Positions 8,701 through 17,463 of a stretch of 58,616 nt of DNA are shown piece after piece (positions within the stretch are counted from its first letter, which is position 1; every line of letters begins with the position of its first letter). The stretch is from Anaeroplasmataceae bacterium. GTDB lineage: Bacteria; Bacillota_I; Bacilli_A; Acholeplasmatales; Anaeroplasmataceae. The stretch is from contig JAIEEQ010000031.1 in NCBI GenBank assembly GCA_029067355.1, positions 1-58,616 of the forward strand, given 5' to 3'. A model generated the notes under the pieces. It was given only the letters and a program-made list of their open reading frames with translations. It was not told the DNA's origin and did not search any database. The translations under genes and the position numbers were made by a program.

Positions 8701-9472
8701 TGAGATTATTGCCTTGTCTGATTTTTTGGTTGAGGTTGTAAATGATATAAAAATTGAATATAAATTCTTTTTAGATAACCCATTGGATACCATTGAATAT
8801 GTGAAAAGCCATGATGTTTCAGGAGCCTTTTTGGATATCAATATGCCTAAAATAAATGGTGTTGAACTGGCAAGAAAATTAGCTTTTGTAGCTCCAAAAT
8901 TGAAAATTGTCTTTATAACAGCCTATACGCATGATGAGAAAGCTATAAAAGAAATGCTGGGGATGAATTTATTAGGATTCTGTTATAAGCCCTTTTTAGC
9001 CTATGATGTGAATTGCTATATTGAACAAATGTATGCTTCAAAGAGGGATAATGAGATTAAGGCTGTTACCTTTGGAACCTTTGATGTATTTGTACATCGT
9101 AATGTGGTCAAGTTTTCGTCCTTTAAATCCAAAGAGCTTTTGGCACTATTGATTACATATAACGGAAAATCCTTGACTATGTCTGATGCAATATGCCATT
9201 TATGGCCAGATAAGCCTCTTGATTTGGCTAAAAGCTTATATCGTGATGCTGTATGGAGATTAAGAAAAACTCTAAAGGATTATCATATAGAACAAATCGT
9301 GGAATTCAGAAGAGCCTTATTAATTTTAAATAAAAAAGATATAGAATGTGATTATTGGAACTATTTGGAGAAAAGGGATTCCTCCTATTTTGGACAATTT
9401 TTAACTAGCTATGACTGGTCCATAGAATATCAAAGAATTTTAGATGAAGATGCCATTTCATTAGCAATATAA
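8678..9472 (+). CDS. Response regulator, receiver plus SARP/OmpR-like output domain
   Basis: About 264 residues. The receiver is complete: VVDDE acidic pocket (D7, D8), phosphoacceptor D53 in GAFLDIN, T81 and K104. The output winged helix (about 125-215) is close to that of the regulator at 5992. ATG 8678 follows AAGGAG at 8665-8670 and overlaps the kinase gene. It is the evident partner of the kinase. The pseudo-receiver paralogue may share its DNA sites and act as a competitor, a constitutive activator or a heterodimer partner. Confidence 0.88.
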   Translation: MKIIVVDDEIIALSDFLVEVVNDIKIEYKFFLDNPLDTIEYVKSHDVSGAFLDINMPKINGVELARKLAFVAPKLKIVFITAYTHDEKAIKEMLGMNLLGFCYKPFLAYDVNCYIEQMYASKRDNEIKAVTFGTFDVFVHRNVVKFSSFKSKELLALLITYNGKSLTMSDAICHLWPDKPLDLAKSLYRDAVWRLRKTLKDYHIEQIVEFRRALLILNKKDIECDYWNYLEKRDSSYFGQFLTSYDWSIEYQRILDEDAISLAI

Positions 9473-9510
9473 AAGGCAGAGTATCTAGCACAGTAGATAC
9501 CCTGCCCCTT
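9471..9510. terminator. Bidirectional terminator between convergent genes
   Basis: Long hairpin: GGCAG-GTATCTA pairs with TAGATAC-CTGCC, flanked by AAAA on the left and TTTT on the right. It serves both the regulator gene and the opposing vWA gene. Confidence 0.85.
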
Positions 9511-9527
9511 TTATTTTTTCAAATTTT

Positions 9528-10895
9528 TTATATAGTTAAATTACAGCATTTGAAGCTAAAGTCAATATAATTTGCAATTAATCTTACCTTAAACTTTTTT
9601 GTATTACAAAAAGCACAGGAACCCTCTGTATCTAAATCTCCAGGGAGTACAAATTTTATACATCTGAGTGTAACACTTTGACAGGTTGTGCCTGTAAGAG
9701 CAGGTATCGTAATTGTTTTCATTCCTCGAGTATGTTCCTCGTCATTGCAGTCAACTTCATCTAAAAGTATTGCCAAAGCAACTCTTTTATTTGGACAAAC
9801 ATCATTTAATGTTACGTCAAATTGGAAGATATGTCCTAATGGTTCTAAACCGATATCTCCTAAATCGAACTCTATTGAATCCTCACAGCCATTAATAGAT
9901 ACATCAATAGGTTCTGGACAAGGCTCAATAATAACATTAGAACAATCAATTTCAATACTTGGATTAGGGAAGGTTGCTGTATTTCCTTCATCGTCTGCAT
10001 AAGTTATGCTTTCATTTACTAAGGTTGTTCCAGTACAAACTCCATTATGTTGAACTGTAAATTCAAAGGTTGCCCCTTCACTTTGTGTAACGCCAAGATC
10101 ATCAATTCCCCATCTTACTGTGTTAGGATTGATTAAGGTAGCTGTTCCCTTTGACGGAGCAGATATTGCTGTAATTTTAAAACAGTCTGAGATGACATCT
10201 GTAACAATAATATTTGTTGCTCCTGGCTTGGTAATGTTATTTGCCAAATCCTCAAATAAATCCTCTAGCTCTGTATCATCTGGTGTAATTGCCACATATG
10301 CAGAGTCAGGATCGGATGACCATTCATTTAATGCTTGAACGTCAATTCCTCCGTTTCCAGAAAGCCCAATACAATAGATGATAACACCCTGAGCCTTTGC
10401 CTGAACAGTAACAGGTACAGGATTACCACCAGCAGTAGTAAGACCATCTGTAAACATAACCATGACCTTTGCGTTTGTGGAGGTCATATCAAATAATGCC
10501 AATGCCTTAGTAAAAGCATCCTCATGATTGGTAGCTCCACCAGCAGTCAATGAATCCACGGCTGTTTTTAAATCAGCTACTGAGGTAATTAATTGAGTAT
10601 TTTGTACGGCTGTATCAGCAAAGCTAACAATACCAATTTTACTCCCACTACCTATTTGTCCATCCTGTGTTCCGTCTGTTGCCTCATCAATGATGTCAAT
10701 AAATTTCTTAGCCCCTTGCTTTAAATTAGCTAGAGGGCTTCCAGCCATACTACCAGATCTGTCAAGTATTAAGACAATATCCGTAGGATTTGACACGATA
10801 TCTGGAGCTGCAGTTAAGGATAATCTTACATTAAAAGTTTCATTGCATTTTATACTCGTTTTGGTTATTTCCTTATTTGAAGCTGTTAATCCCAC
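9528..10895 (-). CDS. von Willebrand factor A domain protein
   Basis: 455 residues. The vWA domain (about 38-225) has an intact MIDAS: DRSGS (D45, S47, S49), the Thr of GGATNHEDA and the Asp of MFTDG. A DUF11-like beta domain follows (about 225-320), then a Cys-rich C-terminal domain (about 325-455). There is no signal peptide or anchor, so export is uncertain; similar vWA proteins without leader occur in many Firmicutes. The start is GTG at 10895, with AGGAGGA at 10901-10907. It is transcribed alone and away from the MarR-GNAT gene, with a perfect palindrome just upstream. Confidence 0.75.
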   Translation of the reverse strand: MGLTASNKEITKTSIKCNETFNVRLSLTAAPDIVSNPTDIVLILDRSGSMAGSPLANLKQGAKKFIDIIDEATDGTQDGQIGSGSKIGIVSFADTAVQNTQLITSVADLKTAVDSLTAGGATNHEDAFTKALALFDMTSTNAKVMVMFTDGLTTAGGNPVPVTVQAKAQGVIIYCIGLSGNGGIDVQALNEWSSDPDSAYVAITPDDTELEDLFEDLANNITKPGATNIIVTDVISDCFKITAISAPSKGTATLINPNTVRWGIDDLGVTQSEGATFEFTVQHNGVCTGTTLVNESITYADDEGNTATFPNPSIEIDCSNVIIEPCPEPIDVSINGCEDSIEFDLGDIGLEPLGHIFQFDVTLNDVCPNKRVALAILLDEVDCNDEEHTRGMKTITIPALTGTTCQSVTLRCIKFVLPGDLDTEGSCAFCNTKKFKVRLIANYIDFSFKCCNLTI

Positions 10896-10913
10896 TTTTT
10901 TCCTCCTTTTCTA

Positions 10914-10932
10914 TACCCATATGAAATGGGTA
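10914..10932 (-). promoter_or_regulatory. Perfect 19-bp palindrome upstream of the vWA gene
   Basis: TACCCAT (10914-10920), five bases, ATGGGTA (10926-10932). It lies immediately upstream of the vWA ribosome-binding site, so it is either a repressor operator or part of the 5' UTR. A partial extra half-site (ATGGGTAC) lies near 10976. Confidence 0.5.
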
Positions 10933-11118
10933 CGATTTAATTTATGCCATTTACAATCTGTAAGCATAGGACATTTATGGGTACTAACGTTAAAATATAC
11001 TTTGTCTTATTTCATTTGTGCTTTAAAGATAAATCTTTTGGCTTTTAGTCCATGTATATTCCCCACTTTGCAGAAATGCTGTCTTTGATAAAAGCAGATT
11101 TCTAATAATAAATACAAT

Positions 11119-11142
11119 TATAATAGTAGATATTGTCTACTA
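11119..11142 (+). promoter_or_regulatory. -10 element with MarR-type palindrome
   Basis: TATAAT at 11119-11124 runs directly into TAGTAGA (11124-11130), N5, TCTACTA (11136-11142), a 19-bp perfect palindrome at the expected transcription start. Size and position fit a MarR-family autoregulatory operator for the gene at 11191. No clear -35 is present at 17 bp. Confidence 0.6.
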
Positions 11143-11190
11143 ATTATGATATCATTAAGTTTGATTACTGGAAAGGGAAATGGCTTTAAT

Positions 11191-12090
11191 ATGGATATTA
11201 GAGAAAAAACAACAGAAGAAATTAGAAAATTTAACCAGTATTATACAGTACATATGCAATTATTACACATGAATTATCTGGATACTTTTTGGTCATTGGC
11301 TGAAATTAGAATTTTGTTTGAAATTTGGAAAAACAAGGAATGTATTCAGGATACCATCGTTCAGGCTTTGCAGATGGATAAAAGCTATTTAAGTAAAATC
11401 TTACAAAAATTTGAGAAAAACCATTTAATAAAAAGAGTGAATAGCCAAGAAGATAAAAGAAAAATGGTGGTTTGTCTAACGGATTGTGGGAAAACAGAAG
11501 TAGAAAATCTGATTCAGCAAACTCATACGTTCATTGAAGAAAAGATAGCCAAGTTAACTGATAATGAATGTGATGAGCTTTGTAATGCTCTTTCTTCTAT
11601 CCTTCATTTATTAAAAAAAGGAGAACAATCCTTTAAAATTGTTCCCTTTGAGGAGTGTTATCGACAAAGCTTTATAGCATTGAATACTGACTGGATAACT
11701 ACATATTTTGGAAAGATAGAAAAGCATAACATTGTAGAATTTGAGAATATAGATGAGGACATCAAGAATGGTGCAATGATTTTTTTTGCTGTAAAGAATG
11801 GAAGTGTCCTTGCAACCTGTATGGCAAAGCCACTAAATAATTTGACTTGGGAAATCTGTAAGCTTGGCTCAAATAAAAGTCTTCCTCATAAAGGAGCAGG
11901 AAGTGCAGTATTTGAAGCCTGCATGAACTGGGCATTCAATCATGGTGCAGCAAGACTTTTTATTGTGTCTAATCGTATTTTGAAGCCTGCACTTCACATC
12001 TACCAAAAGTACGGGTTCAAAGAAATTGAATTAAAAAAATGTGAATATGAACGTGGTGATATTGCGTTTGAGTATATTAAGGAATACTAG
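11191..12090 (+). CDS. MarR-type regulator fused to GNAT acetyltransferase
   Basis: About 299 residues. The N-terminal MarR winged helix (about 1-145) has a SYLSKILQKFEKNHLI recognition region and an EDKRKMV wing. The C-terminal GNAT domain (about 155-299) has the acetyl-CoA loop HKGAGSAVFEAC and an IYQKYGFKE C-terminal motif. Such fusions are known, and the acetyltransferase half probably modifies a small molecule or protein linked to the sensed signal. The start is uncertain: ATG 11191 fits the MarR N-terminus, while ATG 11146 would add 15 residues. The palindrome upstream suggests autorepression. Confidence 0.8.
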   Translation: MDIREKTTEEIRKFNQYYTVHMQLLHMNYLDTFWSLAEIRILFEIWKNKECIQDTIVQALQMDKSYLSKILQKFEKNHLIKRVNSQEDKRKMVVCLTDCGKTEVENLIQQTHTFIEEKIAKLTDNECDELCNALSSILHLLKKGEQSFKIVPFEECYRQSFIALNTDWITTYFGKIEKHNIVEFENIDEDIKNGAMIFFAVKNGSVLATCMAKPLNNLTWEICKLGSNKSLPHKGAGSAVFEACMNWAFNHGAARLFIVSNRILKPALHIYQKYGFKEIELKKCEYERGDIAFEYIKEY

Positions 12091-12162
12091 TGCTAGCTTA
12101 TCAATCATACTATGTGGATAAGAAGGTCTTTGATTTCCCGAAATAAAAATTCAATTGAATTA

Positions 12163-12196
12163 TAAGGTGTTTATTTTGCACCTTTATTTTTTTTAT
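12163..12196 (+). terminator. Rho-independent terminator after MarR-GNAT
   Basis: TAAGGTG pairs with CACCTTTA around a 9-nt loop, followed by a T-rich run ending near 12196. Confidence 0.75.
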
Positions 12197-12205
12197 AAAA
12201 AACTA

Positions 12206-12236
12206 TTGACTTAGAGTCAACTCCAAGAGTTATAAT
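12206..12236 (+). promoter_or_regulatory. MerR-type promoter with 19-bp spacer
   Basis: -35 TTGACT (12206-12211) and -10 TATAAT (12231-12236) are separated by 19 bp instead of 17. The spacer holds the dyad CTTAGAGT-CA-ACTCCAAG (12210-12227; 7 of 8 arm positions match). A long spacer around a dyad is the hallmark of MerR-activated promoters, and this dyad resembles AdhR/NmlR-type boxes. It drives the merR-like gene and the redox operon behind it. Confidence 0.85.
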
Positions 12237-12272
12237 AATTGTAGAAATGAAATTTAGGCAAGGAGAAAGAAA

Positions 12273-12653
12273 ATGACAATTGCAGAAGTTGCAAAAAAGT
12301 ATAATCTTACAGCAGATACCTTACGATATTATGAGAAAATTGGTTTGCTTACGAATGTTCCTAGAACTGCAAAAGGAATTAGGAACTATGATGAGGCCGC
12401 TTGTAAGCGCATTGAATTTATAAAATGTATGCGAAATGCGGGTGTTGAAATAGAAGCCCTTATTGATTATATCAGTCTTTTTGAGCAGGGAAAGAAAACT
12501 GTAAGTGCAAGAAAGGAAGTTTTAGAACAGCAAAAAGAAAAGCTTTTGGAAAAACAAAAAAATATTACAATTACGCTAGAAAAATTAAATTATAAAATTA
12601 ATCTTTATGATGAAATTATTTCTGGAAAAAGAAAAGATTTTACAGAGGACTAG
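12273..12653 (+). CDS. MerR-family transcriptional regulator
   Basis: 126 residues. MerR helix-turn-helix and wing at the N-terminus (MTIAEVAKKYNLTADTLRYY, then RNYDE) and a long coiled-coil helix (about 78-115). There is no C-terminal metal-binding Cys cluster. A single Cys at KRIEFIKCM matches the conserved Cys of NmlR/AdhR-type regulators that respond to aldehydes or electrophiles. It is the first gene of the operon it probably activates through the 19-bp-spacer promoter; the next gene starts 12 nt downstream. Confidence 0.85.
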   Translation: MTIAEVAKKYNLTADTLRYYEKIGLLTNVPRTAKGIRNYDEAACKRIEFIKCMRNAGVEIEALIDYISLFEQGKKTVSARKEVLEQQKEKLLEKQKNITITLEKLNYKINLYDEIISGKRKDFTED

Positions 12654-12665
12654 GAGGAATTTAAA

Positions 12666-13514
12666 ATGGAATATATTAAATTAAATAATGGAATTAAGAT
12701 GCCTGTATTAGGCTTAGGAACTTTTTTGTTAACACCAGATGAGGCGGAAAACTCTGTTTTACTAGCCTTAAAAAATGGTTATCGTTTGATTGATACTGCA
12801 AATGCATATGTAAATGAAAAGGCAGTTGGAAGAGGAATTAAAAAATCTTTAGTGTCAAGAAATGAAATTTTCTTAGAAACTAAACTTTGGCCAGCATTCT
12901 ATGAGGATGATGATGCAGTAGATAAAACCTTAAAACGGTTAGATACAGAATATATTGACTTAATGATTCTACATCAGCCAGCAGGAAATTATTTGGCAGG
13001 GTACAGACAACTAGAAAAAGGCTATAAAGAGGGTAAATTAAAGGCCATTGGTATTTCTAATTTTAACAAGGATGAAGTTAAGGAAATACTTGATAATTGT
13101 GAGATTAAGCCTGCCTTGATTCAGGTTGAAGCCCATCCATATTACCCGCAAACTCAGTTTAATCAATTTTTAAAAGAGAATAATATCGTTTTGCAATCCT
13201 GGTATCCACTAGGAGGAAAAGGAAACCAGAGTATTTTAACAGAAGAATACATTCAGCAATTAGGTAAGAAATATAACAAATCCAGTGCTCAAATCATTTT
13301 GAAATGGCATATTCAAAAAGGCTATATTGTAATTCCTGGGTCTAGAAGTGAACAGCACATTCAAGAAAATATAGAAGTATTTGATTTTGAACTTACAAAA
13401 GAAGAGATGAGCAAAATAGACAAGCTAGATAAAAATACGCCAATCTATATTAGAACGGATGCTGCCTTAAAGGGGTATGCTAATTGGCGCCCAGATGTAG
13501 ATGGACAGAAATAA
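12666..13514 (+). CDS. Aldo/keto reductase
   Basis: 282 residues of the NADPH-dependent aldo/keto reductase (TIM-barrel) family, usual length. The catalytic tetrad is visible as D43 (LIDTANAY), Y48, K73 (LETKLWP) and H103 (MILHQP); GISNF and PGSRS cofactor motifs are present. It should reduce aldehydes or ketones. Second gene of the MerR operon, with AGGAGG upstream; an electrophile-detoxification role fits. Confidence 0.9.
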   Translation: MEYIKLNNGIKMPVLGLGTFLLTPDEAENSVLLALKNGYRLIDTANAYVNEKAVGRGIKKSLVSRNEIFLETKLWPAFYEDDDAVDKTLKRLDTEYIDLMILHQPAGNYLAGYRQLEKGYKEGKLKAIGISNFNKDEVKEILDNCEIKPALIQVEAHPYYPQTQFNQFLKENNIVLQSWYPLGGKGNQSILTEEYIQQLGKKYNKSSAQIILKWHIQKGYIVIPGSRSEQHIQENIEVFDFELTKEEMSKIDKLDKNTPIYIRTDAALKGYANWRPDVDGQK

Positions 13515-13528
13515 AAGGAGAATAATGT

Positions 13529-14500
13529 ATGGAGTATGTATATTTAGGAGATACAAAAATTAAAGTCTCAAGAATTTGTGTTGAGTGTATGTCCTTTGGA
13601 GATTCTGAGGGAAGATTTCATAAGTGGACCTTGCCGTATGAGGAAACAAAGAAGATGATACAGCATGCCTTATCCTTAGGAATTAATTTCTTTGATACAG
13701 CTAACACCTATTCTGAAGGAACGAGTGAGGAATACTTAGGAAGAGCCTTAAAGGAATTGGGTGTGAAAAGAGAGGATGTGGTTATTGCCTCTAAGGTTTA
13801 TTTTAATGAAGGACATTTATCTAAGGAGGCCATCTTTAGAGAAATAGATGGAACTTTAGAAAGACTTCAAACAACATATCTTGACTTGTATCAGATACAT
13901 CGTTTTGATTATGATACACCTATGGAAGAAACTATGGAGGCATTGCATGAGCTTGTGAAAATGGGAAAGGTAAAAGCCATTGGTGCTTCTGCGATGTATG
14001 GATATCAATTCCATAATATGCAAGAAATTGCTTTAAAGCATAATTGGACACCTTTTTCAACAATGCAGAATCACTATAACCTTTTATATCGTGAGGATGA
14101 AAGAGAGCTTATCCCAGTATGTAAACAATTTAATGTTACGCTCATTCCGTATTCTCCACTAGCAGGAGGCCATTTGTCTCATGTGTCTTGGGAAAGCGAT
14201 AGTCTTAGAAGTCAAACGGATCAGACGATTAGAAAGAAATATGATCATGCAAAGAAGCAGGATTTAGAAATCATAACAAGTGTTAAAGAGATTGCTGATA
14301 AAAAAGGAGTATCCATGAGTCAGATTGCGTTAGCATGGATTCTTTCTAAGGGAGCAAATCCAATTGTAGGGTCTACAAAGCCTCATCACTATGATGAAGC
14401 AGTTAAGGCTTTAGAAATCCAGCTTACAGAAGAAGAGATATCTCTTTTAGAACAATTCTATTTACCTCATCAGGTGGTAGGCGCTTTGCCAGAAAGATAA
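13529..14500 (+). CDS. Aldo/keto reductase (second type)
   Basis: 323 residues of the longer aldo/keto reductase group (AKR11/YajO-like). Tetrad: D56 (FFDTANTY), Y61, K89 (IASKVYF) and H124 (YQIHRFD). The C-terminal cofactor segment VGSTKPHHYDEA is present. The usual LGLGTM-type first loop reads ICVECMSFGD, a small deviation. It follows the first reductase by 14 nt in the same operon. Confidence 0.88.
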   Translation: MEYVYLGDTKIKVSRICVECMSFGDSEGRFHKWTLPYEETKKMIQHALSLGINFFDTANTYSEGTSEEYLGRALKELGVKREDVVIASKVYFNEGHLSKEAIFREIDGTLERLQTTYLDLYQIHRFDYDTPMEETMEALHELVKMGKVKAIGASAMYGYQFHNMQEIALKHNWTPFSTMQNHYNLLYREDERELIPVCKQFNVTLIPYSPLAGGHLSHVSWESDSLRSQTDQTIRKKYDHAKKQDLEIITSVKEIADKKGVSMSQIALAWILSKGANPIVGSTKPHHYDEAVKALEIQLTEEEISLLEQFYLPHQVVGALPER

Positions 14501-14514
14501 AAGGAGGAGCTTAT

Positions 14515-15192
14515 ATGAATCGTTGTAAGGTAATAAGTCATATGTACGTTTCCATTGATGGTAAAATTGATGGAAATTATATGAGTGAACAAGGCTGTAA
14601 TTTTTCTGGAAATTACTATGATACTGCAATTTGGAGTTTGGGTGATTCTATGGCAGGAGGCAGAGTGACAAATACAATGTACCATGCTAAAGGTAATATA
14701 GATTTGAATTTATATAAGAATTCTAAGGTTCCAAAGGGTGATTTTATGATAGAATCAGAGCATTATCATTTCTGCTTTGATAGAAATGGCAAGTCTATAT
14801 GGGAATCAGGCACATTAGAATATGGTGGGGTTACTATGCAGAATGTTGCTGTTTTATCTCAAAATGTAAAAAAAGAGTATTTAGCTTTTTTAAGAGATTA
14901 TAAAGTTGCTTATATCCTTGTAGATTCCTTACAGGAAGCTTTAGAAAAAATAAAAAATGATTTCAAAGTTAATACACTCATTCTTACGGGCGGAGCCATC
15001 ATCAATGGTGCTTTTCATGAGGCAGGATTGATTGATACATTATCCATTGTTATGGCACCTTATATAGAAGGAAACTATGAGGAAAAAGGATATGCTGAGC
15101 TCTCTCATTTTGTAAACCATAAATATAGATATCAATCAATTAAGCCATTAGAGGATGGCGGAATCCATTTGGTTTTTGATAAGGAGGAATAG
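14515..15192 (+). CDS. RibD C-terminal / dihydrofolate-reductase-like protein
   Basis: 225 residues resembling the RibD_C reductase fold: N-terminal MYVSIDGKIDG and a late LILTGGAIINGAFHEAGLIDTL pyridine-nucleotide segment. A stand-alone reductase of this family without the deaminase domain is not expected to make riboflavin; it probably uses NADPH to reduce another substrate. It sits 14 nt behind the reductase gene and 2 nt before the flavodoxin gene. Confidence 0.78.
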   Translation: MNRCKVISHMYVSIDGKIDGNYMSEQGCNFSGNYYDTAIWSLGDSMAGGRVTNTMYHAKGNIDLNLYKNSKVPKGDFMIESEHYHFCFDRNGKSIWESGTLEYGGVTMQNVAVLSQNVKKEYLAFLRDYKVAYILVDSLQEALEKIKNDFKVNTLILTGGAIINGAFHEAGLIDTLSIVMAPYIEGNYEEKGYAELSHFVNHKYRYQSIKPLEDGGIHLVFDKEE

Positions 15193-15194
15193 AG

Positions 15195-15704
15195 ATGAAA
15201 AAATCCTTAATCCTTTATTTTTCTCATATAGGAGAAAACTATATGGCTGATGGAATAAGACCTATCCATAAAGGAAATACAGAGATTGTAGCAGAAATGA
15301 TTCAAAAGGTAACTCAAGCAGAGTTGTTTAAGGTTGAAACGATTATGGAATATCCTTTTTCTTACAAAGCGTGTACAGAGCAAGCCTTAAAGGAAAAGAC
15401 GACTCATGCAAGACCAACCTTGAAGGAATATTTACCCTCTGTTGAATCCTATAATGTAATTTATATTGGCTATCCAAACTGGTGGGGAACAATGCCTATG
15501 CCTTTGTTTAGCTTATTAGAAAAGCTTGATTTTGCTAATAAAATAATTAAGCCTTTTTGTACTCACGAGGGCTCAGGTATGGGAACTAGTATGGAGGATT
15601 TAAAAAAACTATGTCCTAACGCTATAATAAAAAAAGGACTTCCCCTTCAAGGAAGCTTAGTTTCTGATGCTGAAAGTGAAGTTTGGCAATGGACTTTAGA
15701 ATAA
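15195..15704 (+). CDS. Flavodoxin
   Basis: 169 residues. FMN phosphate-loop region at the N-terminus (LYFSHIGENY...GNTEIVA), GYPNWWGTMP in the isoalloxazine-contacting loop, and FCTHEGSGMG near the third FMN loop. This is the subgroup often found next to aldo/keto reductases, probably a flavin-dependent electron carrier or quinone reductase. Same operon. Confidence 0.85.
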   Translation: MKKSLILYFSHIGENYMADGIRPIHKGNTEIVAEMIQKVTQAELFKVETIMEYPFSYKACTEQALKEKTTHARPTLKEYLPSVESYNVIYIGYPNWWGTMPMPLFSLLEKLDFANKIIKPFCTHEGSGMGTSMEDLKKLCPNAIIKKGLPLQGSLVSDAESEVWQWTLE

Positions 15705-15727
15705 GAAATTTTATAGGAGGAAATGTT

Positions 15728-16459
15728 ATGAAGATTAAACAAACAGCAGGAAGAACAATCTTAGGAGAATTTGCTCCTAAATTTGCAGAATTCAATGATG
15801 ATATCTTATTTGGAGAGGTATGGAATCAAGATACCCTTTCTCCCAAAATGCGATCTATGCTTACGATAACTGTGCTTGTAAGTAAAGGACTTGTTGATAG
15901 CTCCTTTGAGCATCACTTAAGCTTTGCAAAGGAAAATGGAGTAACGAAAACAGAAATTGCAGAGCTATTAACTCATATTGCCTTTTATGCTGGATGTCCT
16001 AATGCGTGGGCAGCCTTTCGTATGGCAAAAGAGGTATATAAGGAGGATGCAAAGAATGGAGGTATGTTTGGACTAGGAGAGCCTAATACAGCTTTTTCTA
16101 AATATTTTGTAGGGAACTCTTATTTGAAGCCCTTAACCAATCCAAAGGAAACCATATTTATGGCCAATATAACCTTTGAACCTGGATGCAGAAACAATTG
16201 GCATATCCATCATGCTACAAAGGGTGGAGGGCAAATTCTATTATGTACAGAAGGTACTGGCTGGTATCAGGAATGGGGAAAGGAAGCTCAAAGACTTCAT
16301 CCTGGAGATGTTGTAACAATTCCTGTGGGGGTGAAGCATTGGCATGGAGCATCAAAGGACAGCTGGTTTAGCCATATTGCAGTAGAGGTTCCAGGAGAAA
16401 ATACCTCTAATGAATGGCTAGAGGCAGTTATAGAAGAAAGCTATAATCAATTACTCTAA
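15728..16459 (+). CDS. Carboxymuconolactone decarboxylase-like (AhpD-type) domain fused to cupin
   Basis: About 243 residues. The N-terminal CMD-like domain (about 1-105) has the helical MRSMLTITVLVSKG and TEIAELLTHIAFYAGCPNAWAA, with one Cys where AhpD proteins have CxxC. The C-terminal cupin (about 135-230) has the metal-binding WHIHHATKGGGQILLC and PVGVKHWHGA His pattern. The start has AGGAGG just upstream. Such fusions commonly travel with aldo/keto reductases and flavodoxins in anaerobes; the reaction is unknown. Last gene of the MerR operon. Its 3' end overlaps the convergent LysR gene by 9 bp. Confidence 0.82.
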   Translation: MKIKQTAGRTILGEFAPKFAEFNDDILFGEVWNQDTLSPKMRSMLTITVLVSKGLVDSSFEHHLSFAKENGVTKTEIAELLTHIAFYAGCPNAWAAFRMAKEVYKEDAKNGGMFGLGEPNTAFSKYFVGNSYLKPLTNPKETIFMANITFEPGCRNNWHIHHATKGGGQILLCTEGTGWYQEWGKEAQRLHPGDVVTIPVGVKHWHGASKDSWFSHIAVEVPGENTSNEWLEAVIEESYNQLL

Positions 16460-17329
16460 GCATTCCTTTAAAATTTTTAAAAAAATCTCTGTACATTTTG
16501 GGAATACCTGATATTTTTTCCATGCAATATCTAGGTGAGATATGAGTTTGGGATAAAAGGGTCTAAAGCATAGCTTACTATTACCTGTTACATTTATTAT
16601 TTTGTCTAAGCCAATGGCATAACCTACGCCCTCCTCAACTAGCAAAGAAGCATTATATAAAAGATTATAGGTTGCAACTATGCTGAGCTCCTCAAAGGGC
16701 CTTATAAACCAGTCAGTGATTATACTTTTCCCAAGAGATTGTTCAGAGCATATGAGAGGCTTATCCCATAAATCTTCTGGTACTATGTATTTTTTTTTAG
16801 CAAGAGGGCTATCAGCTAACATAAGTACACCCCAAGTATCTGTATAGGGTAGACGTAGATAATCGTATTTACTTATGTCAAAGGGTTCTATAAAAATTCC
16901 AAAATCTATCAGTCCTTTATCTAGCTTTTCAGAAATGGTTGAACTATCACCACTGAATAAATGAAATCTTACTTTTGGATATTTGAGTTGAACGTTAAGA
17001 ATAGCCTTTGCGATAAGTCCCATGGCGTAGCTTTCTCCACCACCAATATAAATATCACCACTGATATCTGTAATAGGTGTATTCAGCTCAGATTGTGTCT
17101 GACTGTATAATTCTATAATTTCTTCTGCACGCTTACGGAGTAATTGTCCTGTTTCTGTAAGCGTGATTTTTTTTGCTCCACGAATAAACAAGGGTTTACC
17201 TATTTCCTTTTCAAGATTTTGCATTTGCCTAGACAAATTTGGCTGTGTAACAAATAATGCTTTTGCTGCTTTAGAAATGCTTTGCTCCTTTGTGACGGCC
17301 AAAAAATATTTAAGTTCACGAATTTCCAT
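16451..17329 (-). CDS. LysR-family transcriptional regulator
   Basis: 292 residues. N-terminal LysR helix-turn-helix (MEIRELKYFLAVTKEQSISKAA then LFVTQPNLSRQMQNLEKEIG) and a periplasmic-binding-protein-like effector domain (about 90-290). AGGAGG precedes the start. It is divergent from the block beginning at 17464, with a 134-bp shared upstream region. LysR proteins usually regulate the divergent gene, so this one probably controls that redox block. Confidence 0.88.
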   Translation of the reverse strand: MEIRELKYFLAVTKEQSISKAAKALFVTQPNLSRQMQNLEKEIGKPLFIRGAKKITLTETGQLLRKRAEEIIELYSQTQSELNTPITDISGDIYIGGGESYAMGLIAKAILNVQLKYPKVRFHLFSGDSSTISEKLDKGLIDFGIFIEPFDISKYDYLRLPYTDTWGVLMLADSPLAKKKYIVPEDLWDKPLICSEQSLGKSIITDWFIRPFEELSIVATYNLLYNASLLVEEGVGYAIGLDKIINVTGNSKLCFRPFYPKLISHLDIAWKKYQVFPKCTEIFLKILKECLE

Positions 17330-17463
17330 AGATCTAGCCTCCTTTTTTATAAGTTTATCATAGATAATATATGCTTGTCAATTATAGGTAGCCCATAAAA
17401 TATAAGTATTTGACATATGTATGAATAGAAATTAAAATTGAACTATAATGAATGGAGGAAACT

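Noticed and set aside
9688-10338. Plus-strand open frames opposite the vWA gene
   Set aside because: They lack ribosome sites and family features, and are antisense shadows of a well-supported vWA protein.
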